The notes beneath the pieces are model-generated. The model did not search any database and was not told the origin of the DNA. It saw only the letters and a program-made list of their open reading frames with translations. The position numbers were made by a program, and so were the translations under genes. Shown piece after piece: positions 23,681-31,871 of a stretch of 64,000 bases of DNA; within the stretch, counting starts at the first letter, position 1, and the number at the start of each line of letters is the position of its first letter. Source of the stretch: Nocardioides sp. S5 (GTDB taxonomy: Bacteria; Actinomycetota; Actinomycetes; Propionibacteriales; Nocardioidaceae); contig NZ_CP022296.1 of the NCBI RefSeq assembly GCF_017310035.1, forward strand, positions 2,356,001 to 2,420,000, written 5' to 3'.

Positions 23681-24102
23681 GCACCCCCGAGGACCGGCCC
23701 GCACGCCCGGAGGACATCGACGAGATCTGCGCGTCGCTGCCCGAGACCGAGCTCGGCACCTCGTGGGGTGACCGACCCACGTGGAAGGTGCCGCGCGGGG
23801 ACAAGGGCAAGGGCTTCGTGCTCTACCGCGCCCCGGGCAGGACGGCGATCGACCCGGAGACCGGGGAGATGTACGACGACCTCGTGGTCATCATGACGCC
23901 GACGGAGGTCGAGAAGCACGCCCTCGTCGAGGACGCGTCGACGCCGTTCTTCACCATCGACCACTTCAAGGGCTACAACGCCGTCCTGGTCCAGCAGTCC
24001 CGCCTCGACGAGATCGGTCGCGCCGAGCTCGCCGAGGTGATCACCGACGCGTGGGCGGCGAAGGCCCCGCGCGCGCTCGTCCGGGAGCACCTCGGTGAGT
24101 GA
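23677..24102 (+). CDS. MmcQ/YjbR family protein
   Basis: 141 residues of the YjbR-like DNA-binding fold. Recognisable are the N-terminal [36 protein letters not shown] and the helical C-terminus [14 protein letters not shown]. Function is not known for this subgroup. GTG 23677 overlaps the fmt stop and the stop overlaps rsmB, so it is embedded in a translation operon. A clear paralogue lies at 28393-28806 with shared AxDPxTGExYDD and PFFT motifs. Confidence 0.8.
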   Translation: MSTPEDRPARPEDIDEICASLPETELGTSWGDRPTWKVPRGDKGKGFVLYRAPGRTAIDPETGEMYDDLVVIMTPTEVEKHALVEDASTPFFTIDHFKGYNAVLVQQSRLDEIGRAELAEVITDAWAAKAPRALVREHLGE

Positions 24103-25408
24103 GCGTCGCCGACGTCCGGTCGACCGGCCGCGCCGGGCAGCGCTCGACGTCCTCACCGCCGTGCGGGTCGACGACGCCTACGCCAACCTCGTGCTGCCGC
24201 AGGTGCTGCGCAAGCACCGGCTCGAGGGTCGTGACGCCGGGCTCGCCACCGAGCTCTCCTCCGGCGCCATTCGCATGCAGGGCCTCTACGACCCGATCAT
24301 CGACGCCTGCCTGACGCGACCGAAGCTGCAGGCCGAGGTGCGCGACGTGCTGCGCCTGGGCGCCCACCAGCTGCTGTCGATGCGGGTGCCGGACCACGCG
24401 GCGATCTCGACCAGCGTCGACCTGGTCCGCGCGAGCGTCGGACAGGGCCCCGCCGGGCTCGTCAACGCGGTGCTGCGCGCCATCAGCCGGCGCGACCTCG
24501 CCGACTGGGTGAGCCAGGTCGCGCCTGACGCCGAGACGGATCGTCGGGGTCACCTCGCGGTGGCCCAGTCGCACCCGCGCTGGGTCGTCGACGCCCTCGC
24601 GGAGGCACTGGGGGACGACGACGAGCTCGCGGACCTGCTGGCGGCCGACAACGCGGCGCCGCGGGTCACGCTGGTCGCCCGCCCCGGTCTGGCGTCGGTC
24701 GAGGAGCTCGAGGCCGTGAGTGGCACCCGCACCCGCCTCTCGCCGTACGGCGTCGTGCTCGAGGGCGGCGACCCGTCGGGCGTCCCGGCCGTGTCGGAGG
24801 GCCGTGCCGGCGTGCAGGACGAGGGCTCGCAGCTCGTCGCCCTGGCGATGGCCGACGCCCCGCTCGAGGGACGCGACGAGCGCTGGCTGGACCTGTGCGC
24901 CGGTCCCGGCGGCAAGGCGGCGCTGCTCGCCGCGCTGGCCGCCCAGCGAGGTGCCCGGCTGGTCGCGCACGAGCGGCAGCCCCACCGCGCCGCCCTGGTC
25001 GCCTCGGCCATGCGCGCCCTTCCGGCCGGGTCGTTCGACGTGCTGGCCGGCGACGGCGCGCGTCCCGCGTGGCTGCCCGGCACCTTCGACCGCGTCCTGG
25101 TCGACGCCCCGTGCACGGGCCTCGGCGCGCTTCGGCGACGGCCCGAGTCGCGCTGGCGGCGCACCCCCGACGACATCCTCCTGCTGACGGCCCTGCAGCA
25201 GGTGCTGCTCGACGTGGCGCTGGAGTCGGTGCGCCCGGGCGGTGTCGTGGTCTACGCGACCTGCTCGCCCGTGGTCGCCGAGACCACCGACGTCGTGACG
25301 GCCGTGCTGGGCCGTCGCGACGACACCGAGGAGGTCGACCGCTTCCAGCTGTGGCCTCACCGCGAGGGCACGGACGCGATGTTCGCGGCGACCCTGCGCC
25401 GCCGCTGA
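24095..25408 (+). CDS. rsmB: 16S rRNA m5C967 methyltransferase RsmB-like
   Basis: 437 residues. Residues 1 to about 140 form a NusB-like RNA-binding domain; residues about 170-437 form the SAM-dependent methyltransferase domain. SAM motif I is DLCAGPGGKAALL. The two m5C cysteines are Cys340 in PCTGLGALRRRPE and Cys390 in YATCSP, the latter the expected nucleophile. It overlaps the YjbR-like gene by 8 nt. Confidence 0.92.
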   Translation: MSERRRRPVDRPRRAALDVLTAVRVDDAYANLVLPQVLRKHRLEGRDAGLATELSSGAIRMQGLYDPIIDACLTRPKLQAEVRDVLRLGAHQLLSMRVPDHAAISTSVDLVRASVGQGPAGLVNAVLRAISRRDLADWVSQVAPDAETDRRGHLAVAQSHPRWVVDALAEALGDDDELADLLAADNAAPRVTLVARPGLASVEELEAVSGTRTRLSPYGVVLEGGDPSGVPAVSEGRAGVQDEGSQLVALAMADAPLEGRDERWLDLCAGPGGKAALLAALAAQRGARLVAHERQPHRAALVASAMRALPAGSFDVLAGDGARPAWLPGTFDRVLVDAPCTGLGALRRRPESRWRRTPDDILLLTALQQVLLDVALESVRPGGVVVYATCSPVVAETTDVVTAVLGRRDDTEEVDRFQLWPHREGTDAMFAATLRRR

Positions 25409-25424
25409 GCCGACGGCTCGCGCC

Positions 25425-25530
25425 TCAGTCGCCCTCGAGGTGCCGCAGGTAGGACCACGGCACCGCGGTCACAGCGCGGCTCGACGCGACGCACCGGGTG
25501 GCGCGGGACGTCGACGCCCCTGAACGACAT
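25425..25530 (-). pseudogene. Small frameshifted gene remnant (about 34 codons)
   Basis: From ATG 25530 the minus strand reads MSFRGVDVPRHPVRRVEP with strongly GC-rich third positions. That pattern is lost after about codon 19, and the frame one base further on continues with GC-rich third positions as AVTAVPWSYLRHLEGD and a TGA at 25425-25427. Removing one base near 25470-25475 would join them into one 34-residue protein. A TAGGTT box ends 6 nt before the ATG, as for other leaderless genes here. It could be a pseudogene or a sequencing error. I do not recognise the family. Confidence 0.4.
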
Positions 25531-25603
25531 GGCGCCAACCTAGCCAGCCGCGCCGACATCCACCCCGACAGGTGACATTCGGGGGACATCTGCGCACCAC
25601 CTG

Positions 25604-25632
25604 TTCACATCCGTTCCGAACCCCACCATGAT
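25604..25632 (+). promoter_or_regulatory. Promoter of the secreted protein at 25687
   Basis: TTCACA (25604-25609) and CATGAT (25627-25632) are separated by 17 bp. They would start a leader of about 48 nt containing CGGGGAGCAGGAACG, whose GGGGAG or AGGA could serve as ribosome-binding site. Confidence 0.5.
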
Positions 25633-25686
25633 GGTCGCAGTGCGGCGCACCGGAGGGGTGCGGCGGGCGACGGGGAGCAGGAACGG

Positions 25687-26667
25687 ATGCGAGTGCGGAG
25701 CAGGGCGACAGCCGTCGTGACGATGGCGGCGCTGGCTGCCGCGGGGACGAGCACGGCGTACGCCGACGGGTCGCGCACCCTGACCGGTCCGGTCACCGGA
25801 GATGCCGACGTCTTCATGACCTATGTCGGCTGCGACTCGCTCGACGGCACCACTTCTGCGCCGGGATCCCGACTGAACCTCGGTCCCTACTCAGCGCCCC
25901 TGGGACGCCGGTCCCTCGGCATCGTGCCGACGGGCACGGGCACCGCCTCCGGTCCCTACGCCGCGTTCGACTCGCTCAACGGCGTCGAGGCGTCGGTGTC
26001 CGTCGCTGCGACCGGCGGCACCCGCGGCGTGTCCTACGTGATGGCCGTGACGCCCGACAGCCCGCCCGGCACCGCCTGGAGCGGGCGCGCCGACGTCGAC
26101 GTCGAGGCGGGCTCCTGGACGACCGTGGCCACCTCGTCGCTGGCCTACGACTGGACGCTGGTCGACCTCACCACGCAGGCGCCCCTGGCCCAGGAGGGCC
26201 GCGCCACGACCGGCGAGCTCGCCGCCCGTCACGGCGACGGGCCCGGCTTCGTGGTGACGGGCTTCGGCTGCGACGGCCGGGCCTTCAACGTCGACGCCGT
26301 GACGGCATCGGGCAGCACCTTCGACTTCGAGGGCGTCACCCTCACCACCACGGTCGCGGTCGACCGACCCCAGGTCCCTGCCGGCGAGTCCGTGGCCGTG
26401 ACCGGCCGGGTCACCGAGGGCGGTGGACGCGCCACGGGCGACACGCTCGTGCTGGAGTCGCGCCGGCCCGGCGGGGAGTGGGCGCCCGTCGGCGAGCCCG
26501 TCCTGTCCGGACCCGACGGTCTCGCCCGGGTCGACGTACCCCTCACCGAGACGACCGAACTGCGCTGGCACCGCCCGCAGAGCCAGTACGCCGACGAGGG
26601 CTGGTCCGAGCCGGTGACCGTCACCGTCGCGCAGCCCGCCACGCCCACGGACGGCGCCGGGCAGTAG
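25687..26667 (+). CDS. Secreted protein with C-terminal Ig-like domain
   Basis: 326 residues with a Sec signal ([22 protein letters not shown], cut near AYADG). The mature body is rich in Thr, Ser, Gly and Val. Two cysteines (GCDSLDG near 51 and GCDGRAF near 196) could form a disulfide. Residues about 220-315 look like an Ig or adhesin-type beta-sandwich: [20 protein letters not shown], then [14 protein letters not shown]. Function unknown; an extracellular or wall role is inferred. It has its own promoter. Confidence 0.7.
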   Translation: MRVRSRATAVVTMAALAAAGTSTAYADGSRTLTGPVTGDADVFMTYVGCDSLDGTTSAPGSRLNLGPYSAPLGRRSLGIVPTGTGTASGPYAAFDSLNGVEASVSVAATGGTRGVSYVMAVTPDSPPGTAWSGRADVDVEAGSWTTVATSSLAYDWTLVDLTTQAPLAQEGRATTGELAARHGDGPGFVVTGFGCDGRAFNVDAVTASGSTFDFEGVTLTTTVAVDRPQVPAGESVAVTGRVTEGGGRATGDTLVLESRRPGGEWAPVGEPVLSGPDGLARVDVPLTETTELRWHRPQSQYADEGWSEPVTVTVAQPATPTDGAGQ

Positions 26668-26693
26668 CGCGACCGCGCGGCTAGGGTCGAGGT

Positions 26694-27665
26694 ATGCCGT
26701 CGCCGTTCACCGAGGTCGAGGTCGACGGTCGCGTCGTCAAGGTCACCAACCCCGACCGGGTCTACTTCCCACCCGTCGACGGTGGGCCGGGGGCGACCAA
26801 GCTCGACCTCGTCGACTACTACCTCGCCGTCGGCGACGGGATCGTCAACGCGCTCTTCGAGCGCCCGTGCATGCTGCACCGCTTCCCCAAGGGCCTCGCC
26901 GGCGACAAGGTCCACCAGAAGCGGCTGCCCGCCGGTGCGCCCGACTGGGTCGAGACCGTCGAGCTCTTCTTCCCACGCTGGAAGCGCACCGCCGACGAGC
27001 TGTGCGTGACCGAGCTCGGCAGCGTCATCTGGGCGGTGCAGATGTCGACGGTCGAGTTCCACCCGTGGAACAGCCGCCGCGCCGACACCGAGAAGCCCGA
27101 CGAGTGGCGCATCGACCTCGACCCGGGACCCGACTGCGACTGGGCCACGGTGCAGCGCGTGGCGCACGTCGCCCACGAGGTGCTCGACGAGCTCGGCGCC
27201 ACCGGCTTCCCCAAGACCAGCGGCGGGTCGGGGCTGCACGTCTACGTCCGGATCCCGCCCGACCACGGCTTCCAGGACGTACGCCGAGGGGCGCTGGCGT
27301 TCGCGCGCGAGGTCGAGCGGCGGGCCGGGGGAGAGGTGACCACGGCGTGGTGGCGCAAGGACCGCGACCCCGCGCAGCTGTTCGTCGACTACAACCAGAA
27401 CGCCCGCGACCACACGATCGCCGCGGCCTACTCGGTGCGTGGGGTGCCCGAGGCGCGCGTCTCGGCGCCGATCCGCTGGGACGAGGTCGACGACTGCGAG
27501 CCCGACGACTTCACGATCTTCACGATGCCCGAGCGCTTTGCGCGGATCGGAGACCTGCACGCCGACATCGACGCGCACCCCTTCGACATCGCGCCGCTGC
27601 TGGAGTGGGCGGACCGCGACGAGGCCGCGGGCGCTGCCGCGCCGCCGGAGCCGGACGAGGCGTAG
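26694..27665 (+). CDS. LigD-type polymerase domain (stand-alone NHEJ primase-polymerase)
   Basis: 323 residues matching the archaeo-eukaryotic primase-like PolDom of bacterial LigD. Catalytic acidic residues are Asp141 and Asp143 in [12 protein letters not shown], and the [10 protein letters not shown] motif follows. N-terminal [10 protein letters not shown] and the FPRWKR region are family typical. There is no ligase or nuclease domain and no ku gene in the window. It would add ribonucleotides or fill gaps at DNA breaks, likely with a separately encoded ligase. A TAGGGT box ends 6 nt before the ATG, implying a leaderless mRNA. Confidence 0.88.
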   Translation: MPSPFTEVEVDGRVVKVTNPDRVYFPPVDGGPGATKLDLVDYYLAVGDGIVNALFERPCMLHRFPKGLAGDKVHQKRLPAGAPDWVETVELFFPRWKRTADELCVTELGSVIWAVQMSTVEFHPWNSRRADTEKPDEWRIDLDPGPDCDWATVQRVAHVAHEVLDELGATGFPKTSGGSGLHVYVRIPPDHGFQDVRRGALAFAREVERRAGGEVTTAWWRKDRDPAQLFVDYNQNARDHTIAAAYSVRGVPEARVSAPIRWDEVDDCEPDDFTIFTMPERFARIGDLHADIDAHPFDIAPLLEWADRDEAAGAAAPPEPDEA

Positions 27666-27679
27666 ACCCGACGCGGGCC

Positions 27680-27701
27680 GCCCGGGCCGAGCCGCCCGGG
27701 C
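27680..27701 (+). terminator. Hairpin after the LigD-type gene
   Basis: Two copies of the self-complementary octamer GCCCGGGC (27680-27687 and 27694-27701) pair around a 6-nt loop. It lies 14 nt after the stop. The rpe promoter follows at 27721. Confidence 0.5.
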
Positions 27702-27733
27702 GGACGACGTGCCAGGTCCCTAGGATCGTCCCC

Positions 27734-28396
27734 GTGGGCATCCAGATCACTCCGAGCATCCTCAACGCCGACCTGTCGCACCTCGCCGACGAAGTCGCCC
27801 GGATCCCGAGCGCCGACTGGGTGCACGTCGACGTGATGGACAACCACTTCGTCCCCAACCTCACGCTCGGGCTGCCGGTGATCGAGGCGCTCAGCAAGCA
27901 CGCCACCCAGCCGCTCGACGTGCACCTGATGATCGAGGACGCCGACCGGTGGGCGCCGGCGTACGCCGAGGCGGGCTGCGGGTCGGTCACGTTCCACGCC
28001 GAGGCGGCGAGGGCGCCGGTTCGGCTGGCTCGCGAGATCCGCGCGCAGGGTGCCCGCGCGTCGATGGCGCTCAAGCCGGCCACCCCGATCGAGCCCTACG
28101 AGGCGTTGCTGCCCGAGCTCGACATGGTGCTGATCATGACAGTGGAGCCCGGCTTCGGCGGCCAGAAGTTCCTCGACCTGTGCCTGCCGAAGATCCGCAC
28201 CGCCCGCGAGCTGGTGCGCAAGCACGGCCTCGAGACCTGGCTGCAGGTCGACGGCGGGGTCTCGCTGGAGACCATCGAGCGCTGCGCTGAGGCCGGCGCA
28301 GACGTGTTCGTCGCGGGATCGGCCGTCTACTCCGCCGACGACCCGGACGCGATGGTGCGCGAGCTCAGGGCGAAGGCCGAGGCAGCAGCTCCGTGA
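27734..28396 (+). CDS. rpe: Ribulose-phosphate 3-epimerase
   Basis: 220 residues, TIM-barrel. It interconverts ribulose-5-P and xylulose-5-P in the pentose phosphate pathway. Motifs are [49 protein letters not shown] and [13 protein letters not shown] 27734 is chosen because TAGGAT (27721-27726) ends 7 nt upstream, the spacing of a leaderless promoter. The stop overlaps the following YjbR-like gene. Confidence 0.95.
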   Translation: MGIQITPSILNADLSHLADEVARIPSADWVHVDVMDNHFVPNLTLGLPVIEALSKHATQPLDVHLMIEDADRWAPAYAEAGCGSVTFHAEAARAPVRLAREIRAQGARASMALKPATPIEPYEALLPELDMVLIMTVEPGFGGQKFLDLCLPKIRTARELVRKHGLETWLQVDGGVSLETIERCAEAGADVFVAGSAVYSADDPDAMVRELRAKAEAAAP

Positions 28397-28806
28397 CCCG
28401 TCCGGCGACGGTCGACGACATCCACGCCACCGCGCAGGCGATGCCCCACGTCACCGTCTTCAGGCCCGAGAGCAATCCCGTCTACCAGGTCGGGAGCAAG
28501 TCCTTCGTCTTCTTCCGGACTCCACGCCCCGATGCGGTCGACCCGGACACGGGGGAGCGCTACGACGACGTGATCGTCCTGTGGGTCGCCTCGGAAGGCG
28601 ACAAGCAGGCGCTGCTCCAGGACGACCGGTTGCCGTTCTTCACCACCCCGCACTTCGACGGGCACCCGTCGGTGCTGCTGAGGGCCTCGCGCGTCGGCGA
28701 GGTGGACCGCGACGAGCTGGTCGAGCTCGTGGAGGAGGCGTGGCTCGCCCAGGCCTCGGCCAGGCGTGGTCAGGCGTGGCTCACGAGCCGACCTCCCACT
28801 CCGTAG
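28393..28806 (+). CDS. MmcQ/YjbR family protein, second copy
   Basis: 137 residues, paralogous to the protein at 23677-24102. Shared features are [24 protein letters not shown] and a final Glu-rich helix. The start GTG overlaps the rpe stop by 4 nt, so they are likely co-transcribed. The biochemical role is unknown. The N-terminal half differs from the first copy, suggesting old divergence. Confidence 0.75.
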   Translation: MTRPATVDDIHATAQAMPHVTVFRPESNPVYQVGSKSFVFFRTPRPDAVDPDTGERYDDVIVLWVASEGDKQALLQDDRLPFFTTPHFDGHPSVLLRASRVGEVDRDELVELVEEAWLAQASARRGQAWLTSRPPTP

Positions 28807-28815
28807 GTTGGTCGC

Positions 28816-29292
28816 ATGAGCGCCGTCGAGACCGAGTCCGTCTGGGACTACCCCCGCCCGCCCCGCGTCGAACCGAGCGCCGAGCACGTCGTCGTGACGC
28901 ACGGCGGTGTCGTGATCGCCGAGACCCGCGCCAGCCTGCGCGTGCTGGAGACCAGCCACCCGCCGACCTACTACCTCCCGCGCGACGCGTTCGCTGACGG
29001 CGTGCTGCGCCCGGGCGAGGGTGCCTCCTGGTGCGAGTGGAAGGGGCAGGCCGACTACCTCGACGTCGTCGTCGGCGACGAGGTGCTGGCCGCCATCGCG
29101 TGGACCTACCCGACGCCGTCGAAGGGCTTCGAGCAGCTCCTCGACCACGTCGCGCTCTACCCGGGACGCGTCGATCGGTGCACCGTCGACGGGGAGGTCG
29201 TCGAGCCGCAGCCCGGGCACTTCTACGGCGGCTGGATCACCTCGCGGGTGACCGGCCCCTTCAAGGGAGCACCCGGCACCTCCGGCTGGTGA
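28816..29292 (+). CDS. DUF427 domain protein
   Basis: 158 residues. The DUF427 beta-rich domain is clear: VVVTHGGVVIAETRASLRVL, PTYYLPRDAF, WCEWKGQADYLDV and the C-terminal HVALYPGRVDRCTVDGE. The molecular role is not established. TAGGTT (28804-28809) ends 6 nt before the ATG and shares bases with the previous stop codon, so transcription may restart here without a leader. Confidence 0.85.
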   Translation: MSAVETESVWDYPRPPRVEPSAEHVVVTHGGVVIAETRASLRVLETSHPPTYYLPRDAFADGVLRPGEGASWCEWKGQADYLDVVVGDEVLAAIAWTYPTPSKGFEQLLDHVALYPGRVDRCTVDGEVVEPQPGHFYGGWITSRVTGPFKGAPGTSGW

Positions 29293-29305
29293 GTGCGCGG
29301 TGGGA

Positions 29306-29680
29306 TCAATGGAGCCCGCGGTCGTCGGCCTGCTGGCTCCGCAGGTGGGAGCCGTGGCGCGACTGCTCGTCGATCCGCCGACTCTCCGCGACCAGGGCCT
29401 CGCCCTCGAGCTCGTCGGCGCGTGACTGCACGCGCTCGAGACGGTGGGCCCAGGTGTCGCACTCGCGCGCCACGTCGTCGAGCCGCGCGTCCGGCACGAC
29501 GATCGCATCACCCTCGGTGCGCAGCCCCGGCTCCATCACGGCCAGACCCTCGGCCTCGTACGCCGTCATCGGGCGCGTGAGCCGGATCCGCACGGGGTAG
29601 GTCTGCCGGTCCACGTCGACCGGGTCGACGGCGAGCTCCACGATCGCCAGCTCGGGCCGGTTGCGGTTGCGTCGTGCCAT
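29306..29680 (-). CDS. Hypothetical coiled protein
   Basis: 124 residues, unrecognised. A basic start (MARRNRNRP) leads to a beta-rich part (AIVELAVDPVDVDRQTYPVRIRL) and then a charged helix (DDVARECDTWAHRLERVQSRADELEGEA) likely to form a coiled coil. The tail is hydrophilic. It converges on the DUF427 gene with 13 bp between them. Third-position GC supports it being real. Confidence 0.5.
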   Translation of the reverse strand: MARRNRNRPELAIVELAVDPVDVDRQTYPVRIRLTRPMTAYEAEGLAVMEPGLRTEGDAIVVPDARLDDVARECDTWAHRLERVQSRADELEGEALVAESRRIDEQSRHGSHLRSQQADDRGLH

Positions 29681-29777
29681 GCCAGTGCCCCCTCAGTGGG
29701 ACCGTCCGGTCCCGTTCCTCGAGTCGAGCACGCGTCGGCGGGGGACGACATGGGGTCCGGACCCCATGGACGGCCTC

Positions 29778-30005
29778 TCAGCCGGCGAAGAGGGTCAACC
29801 GCTGGCGGATGATCTTGCGGCGCAGCACCACGCGGCGCTTGCCGTCGTGGCCGATCCGCAGGCGGTCGAGCTCCCAGCCGCCGTGCTCGGCGCGATCGAC
29901 GAGCAGGCGCGTGACGACGTTGCGCGAGAAGTCCTTCGGGAGCACGAGCGTCTCGTACTCCCACTCGATGCCCCGCCCGGGGGGACGGCGCTGGATCCTG
30001 GCCAT
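29778..30005 (-). CDS. DUF5703 family small protein
   Basis: 75 residues matching a short actinobacterial family: WEYETLVLPKDFSRN near 15-29 and a WELDRLRIGHDGKRRVVLRRKI strand pair at the end. Strongly basic. The ATG 30005 follows GGAAGAAGA. It lies 29 nt downstream of the aldo/keto reductase and is probably co-transcribed. Function unknown. Confidence 0.75.
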   Translation of the reverse strand: MARIQRRPPGRGIEWEYETLVLPKDFSRNVVTRLLVDRAEHGGWELDRLRIGHDGKRRVVLRRKIIRQRLTLFAG

Positions 30006-30034
30006 GGTCTTCTTCCGTCTGGTCGGGGGATCGG

Positions 30035-30982
30035 TCAGTCGGCGGACACGTCGTCGAGGGCGGAGACGATCTCGGGCGGCAGCGTCAGCTCCTCCACCCC
30101 GAGCACGCCGTCGAGCTGGGCGGCGGTGCGGGCGCCGACGATCGGCGCGGTGACGCCGGGGCGGTCGCGCACCCACGCCAGTGACACCTCGAGCGGCGAC
30201 CACCCGAGGCCGTCCGCGGCGCGGGCGACGGCCTCGACGATGCCGCGACCGCGGTCGTCGAGGTAGGCGCCGACGAACCTCGCGAAGTGCTCGCTGGCCG
30301 CACGGGAGTCCGAGGGCGTGCCGGTGCGGTACTTCCCGGTGAGCACGCCACGACCGAGCGGCGACCACGGAAGCACGCCGAGGCCGAGCGCCTGCGCGGC
30401 GGGCAGCACCTCGTGCTCGACCTGGCGGTTCAGCAGGGAGTACTCGACCTGGGTGGACGCGAGCGGCGTACGCCCGGGGAAGGCGCGCTGCCACGTCGCA
30501 GCCTGCGCGGTCTGCCACCCGCTGTAGTTGGAGATGCCGACGTAGGACGCCCGGCCCGACGACACGGCCAGCTCGAGCGCGGAGAGGGTCTCCTCGACCG
30601 GCGTCTCGTCGGTCCACACGTGCACCTGCCACAGGTCGACGTGGTCGACGCGGAGACGCGCGAGCGACGCGTCGAGCGTGGTCAGCAGGGTGCCGCGCGA
30701 GGTGTCGGTGACCCGCTCGCCCGTACGCCGCGAGATGCCGGCCTTCGTGGCCAGCACGACCTCGTCGCGGGAGACCACGTCGCCGATCAGCGTGCCGATC
30801 AGCTCCTCGCTCGCGCCGTCGCCGTAGCCGGCCGCGGTGTCGAGCAGGGTCCCGCCGGCCTCGGTGAAGGCGATGAGCTGGTCGCGCGCCTCGTGCTCGT
30901 CGGTGTCGCGACCCCAGGTCATGGTGCCGAGGCCGAGACGGGAGACCTTGAGCCCGGTGGCGCCGACGGATCGCTGCTGCAT
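30035..30982 (-). CDS. Aldo/keto reductase
   Basis: 315 residues. NADPH-dependent oxidoreductase fold with LGLGTMTWG at the start, the tetrad Asp and Tyr in LDTAAGYGDGASE, the Lys in LATKAG and the His in DLWQVHVW. The coenzyme site is seen in IVGARTAAQLDG. The substrate is unknown. TACCCT ends 7 nt before the ATG, so the mRNA may be leaderless. It is divergent from uppP, whose -10 lies 38 bp away. Confidence 0.9.
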   Translation of the reverse strand: MQQRSVGATGLKVSRLGLGTMTWGRDTDEHEARDQLIAFTEAGGTLLDTAAGYGDGASEELIGTLIGDVVSRDEVVLATKAGISRRTGERVTDTSRGTLLTTLDASLARLRVDHVDLWQVHVWTDETPVEETLSALELAVSSGRASYVGISNYSGWQTAQAATWQRAFPGRTPLASTQVEYSLLNRQVEHEVLPAAQALGLGVLPWSPLGRGVLTGKYRTGTPSDSRAASEHFARFVGAYLDDRGRGIVEAVARAADGLGWSPLEVSLAWVRDRPGVTAPIVGARTAAQLDGVLGVEELTLPPEIVSALDDVSAD

Positions 30983-30989
30983 GGAGGTG

Positions 30990-31038
30990 AGGGTAGCCAC
31001 GGGGCCTGCACCGACGGGCGGTGACGCGCCCGTAGGCT
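30990..31038. promoter_or_regulatory. Divergent leaderless promoters, aldo/keto reductase and uppP
   Basis: On the minus strand TACCCT (30990-30995) ends 7 nt before ATG 30982. On the plus strand TAGGCT (31033-31038) ends 8 nt before GTG 31047. Both fit TANNNT boxes with near-zero leaders. Confidence 0.5.
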
Positions 31039-31046
31039 CACCCCCT

Positions 31047-31871
31047 GTGATCGATCTCCTCAAGGCAGTGGTCCTCGGCATCATCCAGGGGCTGACCGAG
31101 TTCCTGCCGATCTCGAGCAGCGCCCACCTGCGGATCTTCCCCGAGCTGTTCGGCTGGGGCGACCCGGGAGCGGCCTTCACCGCCGTCATCCAGATCGGCA
31201 CCGAGCTCGCGGTGCTCATCTACTTCCGCAAGGACATCTGGCGCATCGGCAGCGCGTGGGTGCGTTCGCTCTTCCAGCCGGAGTACCGCGGCACGCTCGA
31301 CGCCCGGATGGGGTGGTACATCATCGTCGGCTCGCTGCCGATCGTGGTGCTCGGAGTGCTGCTGAAGGACATCATCGAGGACGACTTCCGCAACCTCTGG
31401 ATCATCGGCACCACGCTGATCGTGATGGGTGTCGTGCTGGGCATCGCCGACCGCGTCGGCCGCACCGACCGCCCGCTCGGCAAGCTCACGATGAGGGACG
31501 CGGTGCTGATGGGCGCCGCCCAGGCGATGGCCCTCATCCCCGGCGTCTCGCGCTCGGGCGCCACGATCTCGATGGGCCGCTTCCTCGGCTTCGAGCGCGA
31601 GGCCGCCACGCGCTTCGCCTTCCTGCTGGCGATCCCGGCGGTCGTGGGTGCGGGCCTGTTCGAGCTCAAGGAGATCCCGAACGGCGACAACACCTACGGC
31701 TGGGGCCCGACGATCACCGCCACCGTCGTCTCCTTCGTCGTGGGGTACGCCGCCATCGCCTGGCTGCTGCGCTACGTCAGCACCCGCTCCTACACGCCGT
31801 TCGTCGTCTACCGGATCCTCCTGGGCGCCGGCACGCTCATCCTGCTCGGTGCAGGCGTGCTGAGCGCCTGA
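31047..31871 (+). CDS. uppP: Undecaprenyl-diphosphatase
   Basis: 274 residues, integral membrane BacA/UppP family. It recycles undecaprenyl pyrophosphate for peptidoglycan synthesis and gives bacitracin tolerance. Catalytic motifs are LTEFLPISSSAHL near residue 15 and ALIPGVSRSGATI near 155. Several hydrophobic helices follow. GTG 31047 is preceded by TAGGCT with an 8-nt gap. Its last 35 nt overlap the convergent MFS gene tail to tail. Confidence 0.95.
   Translation: MIDLLKAVVLGIIQGLTEFLPISSSAHLRIFPELFGWGDPGAAFTAVIQIGTELAVLIYFRKDIWRIGSAWVRSLFQPEYRGTLDARMGWYIIVGSLPIVVLGVLLKDIIEDDFRNLWIIGTTLIVMGVVLGIADRVGRTDRPLGKLTMRDAVLMGAAQAMALIPGVSRSGATISMGRFLGFEREAATRFAFLLAIPAVVGAGLFELKEIPNGDNTYGWGPTITATVVSFVVGYAAIAWLLRYVSTRSYTPFVVYRILLGAGTLILLGAGVLSA

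Larger units (their letters stand above)
25409..25686. other. Longest intergenic interval in the window
   Basis: 278 bp between rsmB and the secreted protein. It holds the frameshifted small minus-strand gene (25425-25530), its TAGGTT box (25537-25542) and the promoter of the secreted protein. No RNA gene or repeat is seen. Confidence 0.6.

Noticed and set aside
25425..25559. Intact 44-codon minus-strand ORF starting at ATG 25559
   Set aside because: Open, but its first half lacks the GC-rich third positions seen in the shifted frame from 25530, so a frameshifted gene explains the data better.
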